From the NCBI GenBank assembly GCA_947245315.1, contig CAMXNV010000063.1, positions 1-10,348 on the forward strand: DNA of 10,348 nt, written 5' to 3'. Shown here piece by piece: positions 6,385 through 10,348 of the stretch. Each line of letters starts with the position of its first letter. The stretch's first letter is position 1. Origin of the DNA: an uncultured Oscillibacter sp. (lineage in GTDB: Bacteria > Bacillota > Clostridia > Oscillospirales > Oscillospiraceae). Under the pieces are notes generated by a model. The model saw nothing but the letters and a program-made list of their open reading frames with translations. It ran no database searches and was not told the origin of the DNA. The translations under genes and the position numbers were made by a program.

Positions 6385-8553
6385 TTGAAACGGATATCGG
6401 TCATCATCCCCCTGTACAACGGCGAGCCCTTCCTGGCGGACTGCCTCCAATCCGTGCTGGGCCAGACCTATAAGAACCTGGAGGTCCTGGTGATCGACGA
6501 CGGCTCCGAGGACGGGGGACCGGCGCTCTGCCGGGAATACGCCCGGCGGGACGGCCGGGTGGCCCTGCATACCCAGGAGCACCGGGGGGTCTCCGCCGCC
6601 AGGAACCGGGGGCTGGCGCTGGCGGCGGGCGAGGCCGTGTTCTTCCTGGACAGCGACGACGCCGTCCACCCCCTGCTGCTGGAGGAGTGCGCCCGGCAGC
6701 TGGAGGACCATGGGGCCCAGCTGGCCTCCTGCGCCTACCGGCGGATGGAGGGGCGGCTGCTGGAGCGCCCCGCCTGGTCCCCGGAGGACGAGCGGCCCCG
6801 GTGGCGGCGGGCCCAGGGCGAGGAGGCGGAGCGGTGGTTCCACGGCCCGTACACGGATCCGCTCTCCGGCATCGGCGGCAAGCTGATCCGGCGGGAGGTC
6901 ATCGGCTCCCTGCGCTTTGACGAGGACCTGATCCAGGGGGAGGACACCCTGTTTCTCTACCAATTGTTCCGCCGGGGCCTCCGGGCGGCCTACGGGCCCC
7001 GGGGCTGGTATTACTACCGGATCCACGGCGGCAGCGCCACCGGTTCGGCGGCCCGCCGGGGGGCCGCGTACTCCGAGGCCGCCCGGCGGCTCCGGGACCT
7101 GGAGTGGGCCCTGGGGCGGGAGGCCTATGTGTTGAAATGGGAGCGGCTTGCCCTCCGGCAGCTGGAGGACAGCTGTCTGACTCTGAGAGCGGCGGGGGAG
7201 CGGGAGGGGCTGGAGAAGCTCCGGGCCCTGGCCCGGCGGGAGGTGACGCACCCCCTGTACCGGAGGCTCCGGTGGGACGAGCGGCTGCTGTTCCGGACCT
7301 GCCTCCTGAGCGGCCCGCTGTACCGGCTGGAGAGGGCCCTGTTCCGGCTCTATGGCCGGGGCAAGCGGCGGCTGACCCTCCGGAGCGATGTCCAGACCGG
7401 CATCCTGACCTTCCACTGCGCCGACAACTTCGGCGCCATGCTCCAGGCCTACGGCCTGATGACCGCGCTGCTGGAGGAGGGAATCCCTGCGGAGATCGTG
7501 GCCTACGAGCCCCCCTATATGACGGGGCGGCACTGGCTGGTCCCCTATGTGCCCGGCCTCTGGAGGCGGAGCCCGCTGCGGGGGGCGAAGTACCTGCTGT
7601 GGCGCACCTGGGCCAACCTGAGCCAGGGAAGAAATTTCTTCCGGCGGCGGGCCGCCATGCGCCGCTTCCGGAGGGAGCGCCTCACGGGCCCGGACGCCCC
7701 CCGGCTGCGGACCTGCCTCCGCTTTGGGAGGCTGCCCTACGCCTGTTACGTCGTGGGCAGCGACCAGATCTGGAACCCGGAGATCACTTTCGGACTGCGG
7801 AGGGCCTACTTCGGGGCCTTTGAAAATCCACGGAAGCGGCGGGTGGCGGCCTACGCCGCCAGCCTGGGGAGCGCCTCTCTGCCGCCGGAGTATGCGCAGG
7901 AGTTCGCGGACCTCCTCCGGCACGTGGACGCGGTGTCCGTCCGGGAGGAGGAGGCCCTTCCCTACGTGGGGCCCCTCTGCCGGGGGGAGGCCAGGGCGCT
8001 GGCGGACCCGGTGTTCCTCCTGGAGCGGGAGGACTGGCGGCAGATCGAGAGGCCGCCGGACCGGGAGGGCTACATCCTCTTCTACGCCACGGAGTCCCAC
8101 CCGGAGATGACGGCCTATGCGCAAACCCTGTCCCGGCGGACGGGGCTGCCGGTGGTGGAGGTGAGCTGCGGCACGCCGGAGCCGGGGACGGGCTTCCAGG
8201 CGGACCTGACGGCGGGCCCGGCGGAGTTCCTGGGCTACGTCCACCAGGCGGCCTACGTGGTGACCAATTCCTTTCACGCCGTGGCGTTCAGCATCCTGTT
8301 CCAGAGGCCCTTCCTGGCCTTTGCCCACAGCCGCCTGAACGCCCGGGTGTACAACATCCTGCGCCTCCACGGCCTGGAGAGCCGGCTCTGCCGGCCGGGC
8401 CGGGAGGCGGACCTCGACGCCCCGGTGGACTGGGCCCGGGCGGCCCGGCGGACCCGGGCCCTGGCCCGGGAGGGCAGGGCCTTCCTGCGGGAGAACCTGC
8501 CGGGCCCGGAGAACCGGGATGAGGAGAGGAGGCCGGAGAATGGAACACCCTGA
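6385..8553 (+). CDS. Family 2 glycosyltransferase fused to polysaccharide pyruvyltransferase
   Basis: 722 residues in two enzyme domains. Residues 1 to about 330 are a GT-A glycosyltransferase of family GT2: ISVIIPLYNGE at 4-14, VIDDGS at 36-41, FFLDSDD at 86-92 (metal-binding DxD), GKLIRREVI near 170, GEDTLF near 185-190 (E186, D187) and YYYRIHGGS near 211-219. Residues about 335-700 match the polysaccharide pyruvyltransferase family (CsaB/WcaK type, PF04230): GILTFHCADNFGAMLQAYG from 339, VVGSDQIWNP at 456-465, AAYAASLGS, ADPVFLL, and TNSFHAVAFSILF from 627. One chain would add a sugar and a ketal pyruvate (from phosphoenolpyruvate) to a cell-envelope glycan at the inner membrane face. No membrane segment or signal peptide is seen. 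The start is TTG 6385, with GAGGAGG (6371-6377) seven bases upstream; no ATG lies nearby in frame. The last 14 bases overlap the exporter gene. Confidence 0.9.
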   Translation: MKRISVIIPLYNGEPFLADCLQSVLGQTYKNLEVLVIDDGSEDGGPALCREYARRDGRVALHTQEHRGVSAARNRGLALAAGEAVFFLDSDDAVHPLLLEECARQLEDHGAQLASCAYRRMEGRLLERPAWSPEDERPRWRRAQGEEAERWFHGPYTDPLSGIGGKLIRREVIGSLRFDEDLIQGEDTLFLYQLFRRGLRAAYGPRGWYYYRIHGGSATGSAARRGAAYSEAARRLRDLEWALGREAYVLKWERLALRQLEDSCLTLRAAGEREGLEKLRALARREVTHPLYRRLRWDERLLFRTCLLSGPLYRLERALFRLYGRGKRRLTLRSDVQTGILTFHCADNFGAMLQAYGLMTALLEEGIPAEIVAYEPPYMTGRHWLVPYVPGLWRRSPLRGAKYLLWRTWANLSQGRNFFRRRAAMRRFRRERLTGPDAPRLRTCLRFGRLPYACYVVGSDQIWNPEITFGLRRAYFGAFENPRKRRVAAYAASLGSASLPPEYAQEFADLLRHVDAVSVREEEALPYVGPLCRGEARALADPVFLLEREDWRQIERPPDREGYILFYATESHPEMTAYAQTLSRRTGLPVVEVSCGTPEPGTGFQADLTAGPAEFLGYVHQAAYVVTNSFHAVAFSILFQRPFLAFAHSRLNARVYNILRLHGLESRLCRPGREADLDAPVDWARAARRTRALAREGRAFLRENLPGPENRDEERRPENGTP

Positions 8554-10222
8554 CGGGCGGAGGGCCGGGGAGCCCGGCTTGGCGCACATGTTCCGCTATC
8601 TGACGGCGCGGCTGGAGGGAGAGGACAGGCGGAGCTGGAAGATTTTGGCCGGGCTGAGCCTGGTCAGCCCGGTGGTGGACGTGTTCAGCTTCTCCGCCCT
8701 CCTGCTGATTATCAACCGGGCCCTCCGGGAGAACCGGGCCGCCCCGGGGCTGATTCTGTTCACCCTGGGCATGGCGGGCCTGTCGGGGCTGAAATGCCTC
8801 CTGGAGCTGTACAAGGACCGGCTCTCTCAGCGCTTTGTCTACGGGGGCGCCCAGCGGCTGTCCCTGAAGGTCTACGAGCTGCTGATGAAGGAGGACCTGA
8901 CGGCCCACAACGAGAAGAGCCCGATGCAGGCCATGGCCCTGGTCCGGCAGGACACCACCAGCTGCATCCAGGCCCTGGTGTCCTGCATCGGCATCGGGGC
9001 GGGGGCCGTCACCCTGGCGGGCTACGCGGCGGTCCTGATACGGGTCTCCGGCTGGGCGGGGGCGGCCAGCAGCGCGGCGCTGGCCCTGATTGTCGCCGGA
9101 GTCTACCGGCGCAACCGGAAGCGGGTCCGGGCCTGGGGGGAGCGCAGCCGGGCCTGCTCCATCCGGGCCAACTCCCAGATCACCATCGCCTACGGCTCCT
9201 TCAAGGAGATGAAAATCGACGACCGTTTCGCCCTTGTCCTGGAGAACTACCGGGACGCCAGCCGGGGGTACGCCCAGGCCCAGAGCGAGTATCAGCACCA
9301 ATCCGGCAGCACCGGCGTCATCTTGCAGAACTCCGTCATGGGGGCCCTGTTTGTGGTGGTGGCGGTGATCCTGGCCGCCGGGTCCCGTCTCACCGCCGTC
9401 CTCACGCCCCTGATGGCCTATATCACGGCGCTGGTCCGGGCCCTCCCCCTGGCCTACGGCATCCTCCGGAAGGAGGAGGCCCGGGCGGCGAAGCTCCGCC
9501 GGAAGGAGCTGACCTTCCAAAGGGGCCTGTCCGTGCAGGGGCTGACCTTCGCCTACCGGGAGGGGCGCAATATCTTTGAGGACGCCTCCGTGGACATCCC
9601 CGTGGGCTGCTCCGTGGCCGTGATCGGCCCCTCCGGCGTGGGGAAGACCACCTTCCTGGACCTGATCCTGGGCCTGCTGAAGCCCCAGGGGGGCAGCGTG
9701 TTTTACGACGACTACGACCTGGCGGCCCAGCGGGACGGGGAGGGCCCCTGCCGGGGGGACGTAGGCCGCCTGGTGAGCTACATCCCCCAGACGGTCTACC
9801 TGAACGGGGAGACCATCCGCGGCAACGTGGCCTTCTTCACCCGGGAGGAGGAGATCGACGACGGGAAGGTGGAGGCGTGCCTCCGCTGCGCCCAGATCTG
9901 GGAGGACGTGGAGCAGCTGCCCCAGGGGATCCGCACGGTGATCGGGGAGAACGGCACCGCCATCTCCGGCGGCCAGCGTCAGCGGGTGGCCCTGGCCCGG
10001 GCGCTGTACAAGGACTTTGAGCTCCTGGTGATGGACGAGGCCACGGCGGCCCTGGACATGGAGACGGAGCGGGCGGTGATCGACTCCATCCGCCAGGTGA
10101 AGGGGGGCAAGACCCTGCTGATGGTCACCCACCATATGAGTTTGGCCAATGAGTGCGATTATATCTATCGGATTGAAAACCGGAAGATCGTGCCGGTGAA
10201 GGGCCCGGTGGGGGGCCGGTAG
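8540..10222 (+). CDS. ABC exporter, PglK/MsbA-type (lipid-linked glycan flippase candidate)
   Basis: 560 residues, a half-transporter with fused membrane and ATPase domains. About six hydrophobic segments lie near 35-58, 68-90, 145-166, 172-189, 265-282 and 286-306; the loop YGSFKEMKI at 218-226 resembles the KEIK-type coupling stretch of this group. ATPase motifs: A-loop Y339, Walker A GPSGVGKTT at 363-371, Q-loop YIPQT (Q417), signature ISGGQRQR from 475, Walker B LLVMDEA (D499, E500) and the H-loop MVTHH (H531). All catalytic residues are present, so it should hydrolyse ATP as a dimer. ATG 8540 is preferred to the in-frame ATG 8519 because GGAGG (8528-8532) is seven bases ahead of it. The overlap with the upstream gene suggests coupled translation. 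Context suggests it flips the lipid-linked glycan made by its neighbour, but lipid or peptide export cannot be excluded. Confidence 0.9.
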   Translation: MEHPDGRRAGEPGLAHMFRYLTARLEGEDRRSWKILAGLSLVSPVVDVFSFSALLLIINRALRENRAAPGLILFTLGMAGLSGLKCLLELYKDRLSQRFVYGGAQRLSLKVYELLMKEDLTAHNEKSPMQAMALVRQDTTSCIQALVSCIGIGAGAVTLAGYAAVLIRVSGWAGAASSAALALIVAGVYRRNRKRVRAWGERSRACSIRANSQITIAYGSFKEMKIDDRFALVLENYRDASRGYAQAQSEYQHQSGSTGVILQNSVMGALFVVVAVILAAGSRLTAVLTPLMAYITALVRALPLAYGILRKEEARAAKLRRKELTFQRGLSVQGLTFAYREGRNIFEDASVDIPVGCSVAVIGPSGVGKTTFLDLILGLLKPQGGSVFYDDYDLAAQRDGEGPCRGDVGRLVSYIPQTVYLNGETIRGNVAFFTREEEIDDGKVEACLRCAQIWEDVEQLPQGIRTVIGENGTAISGGQRQRVALARALYKDFELLVMDEATAALDMETERAVIDSIRQVKGGKTLLMVTHHMSLANECDYIYRIENRKIVPVKGPVGGR

Positions 10223-10250
10223 GGGGAGCGTCCTGTTAGCGGATTTTTAT

Positions 10251-10304
10251 GTAGGGGGCGGGCTCTGTCCCGCCCCGTCTCTCGGAACCATGGCAGTCCC
10301 GGGG
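10251..10304. repeat. Inverted copy of the palindromic interspersed repeat
   Basis: GTAGGG followed by the palindrome GGGGCGGG (10255-10262), loop CTCTGT, CCCGCCCC (10269-10276). Bases 10251-10281 are the exact reverse complement of 1910-1940, and the similarity continues through CCATGGCAGTCCCGG. It follows the exporter stop codon by 28 bases and could fold in the transcript tail, though no T run follows it. Confidence 0.8.
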
Positions 10305-10308
10305 AAAT

Positions 10309-10330
10309 GGCCTGACCTGGGGGTCAGGCC
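10309..10330. other. Hairpin at the window end
   Basis: GGCCTGACC and GGTCAGGCC form a perfect 9-base stem around TGGG. There is no following T run, so it is not a standard terminator. It may be another part of the repeat family or a stabilising 3' structure. Nothing coding is seen from 10223 to 10348. Confidence 0.55.
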
Positions 10331-10348
10331 CCACAGGGTGTTCTATCG

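Noticed and set aside
8519..8539. ATG 8519 as the exporter start
   Set aside because: In frame, but the ribosome binding site AGGAGAGGAGG lies after it and is correctly spaced for ATG 8540.
6049..8589. Minus-strand open frame of 846 codons opposite the glycosyltransferase
   Set aside because: It spans two real genes and a promoter region, is rich in Pro, Gly, Arg and Gln, and shows no domain. It is a shadow of the GC-rich coding strand.
8288..10135. Minus-strand open frame of 615 codons opposite the ABC exporter
   Set aside because: Low-complexity composition and no recognisable motif, whereas the plus strand holds every ABC motif in order.

Overview
This window looks like chromosomal DNA from a GC-rich gut Firmicute of the Oscillospirales type (Flavonifractor, Lawsonibacter or Pseudoflavonifractor relatives). 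That placement is inferred from style: very high GC with strong G/C preference at third codon positions, strong AGGAGG-type ribosome binding sites, sigma-A-like promoters, and intergenic 'gTAGGGGcGGG' palindromic repeats. No rRNA, tRNA or CRISPR array was seen.

Layout. (1) 1-1754, minus strand: the N-terminal 584 residues of a type I restriction HsdR-like protein (PD-ExK nuclease plus SF2 helicase motor), cut by the window edge. (2) 1755-2088: a divergent intergenic region with a promoter for each flanking gene and, between them, a cluster of palindromic interspersed repeats. (3) 2089-3018, plus strand: a membrane-anchored XRE-family regulator, ended by a strong bidirectional terminator (3024-3063). 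(4) 3084-6184, minus strand: three genes in the order YjdF-like membrane protein, His-rich COG0523/CobW GTPase, and a second CobW-type GTPase fused to a DUF1980/YcgQ-like domain. This looks like a metal (probably zinc) homeostasis locus. The two GTPases form a tight pair with their own promoter; the membrane gene also has one. (5) 6185-6384: a divergent control region with back-to-back promoters around an inverted repeat. (6) 6385-10222, plus strand: a two-gene operon with overlapping ends. It encodes a fused family-2 glycosyltransferase and polysaccharide pyruvyltransferase, then a PglK/MsbA-type ABC exporter, and is probably a compact machine to build, pyruvylate and flip a surface glycan. 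(7) 10223-10348: another copy of the palindromic repeat, inverted relative to the one near 1.9 kb, plus a further hairpin.

The most interesting elements are the single-chain glycosyltransferase-pyruvyltransferase with its dedicated exporter, the pair of unlike COG0523 GTPases (one with 32 histidines in 68 residues, the other without the CxCC motif and carrying a DUF1980-like tail), and the interspersed repeat family. I found no clear evidence for a wholly unknown defence system. The restriction-like gene is partial and its partner genes, if any, lie outside the window.
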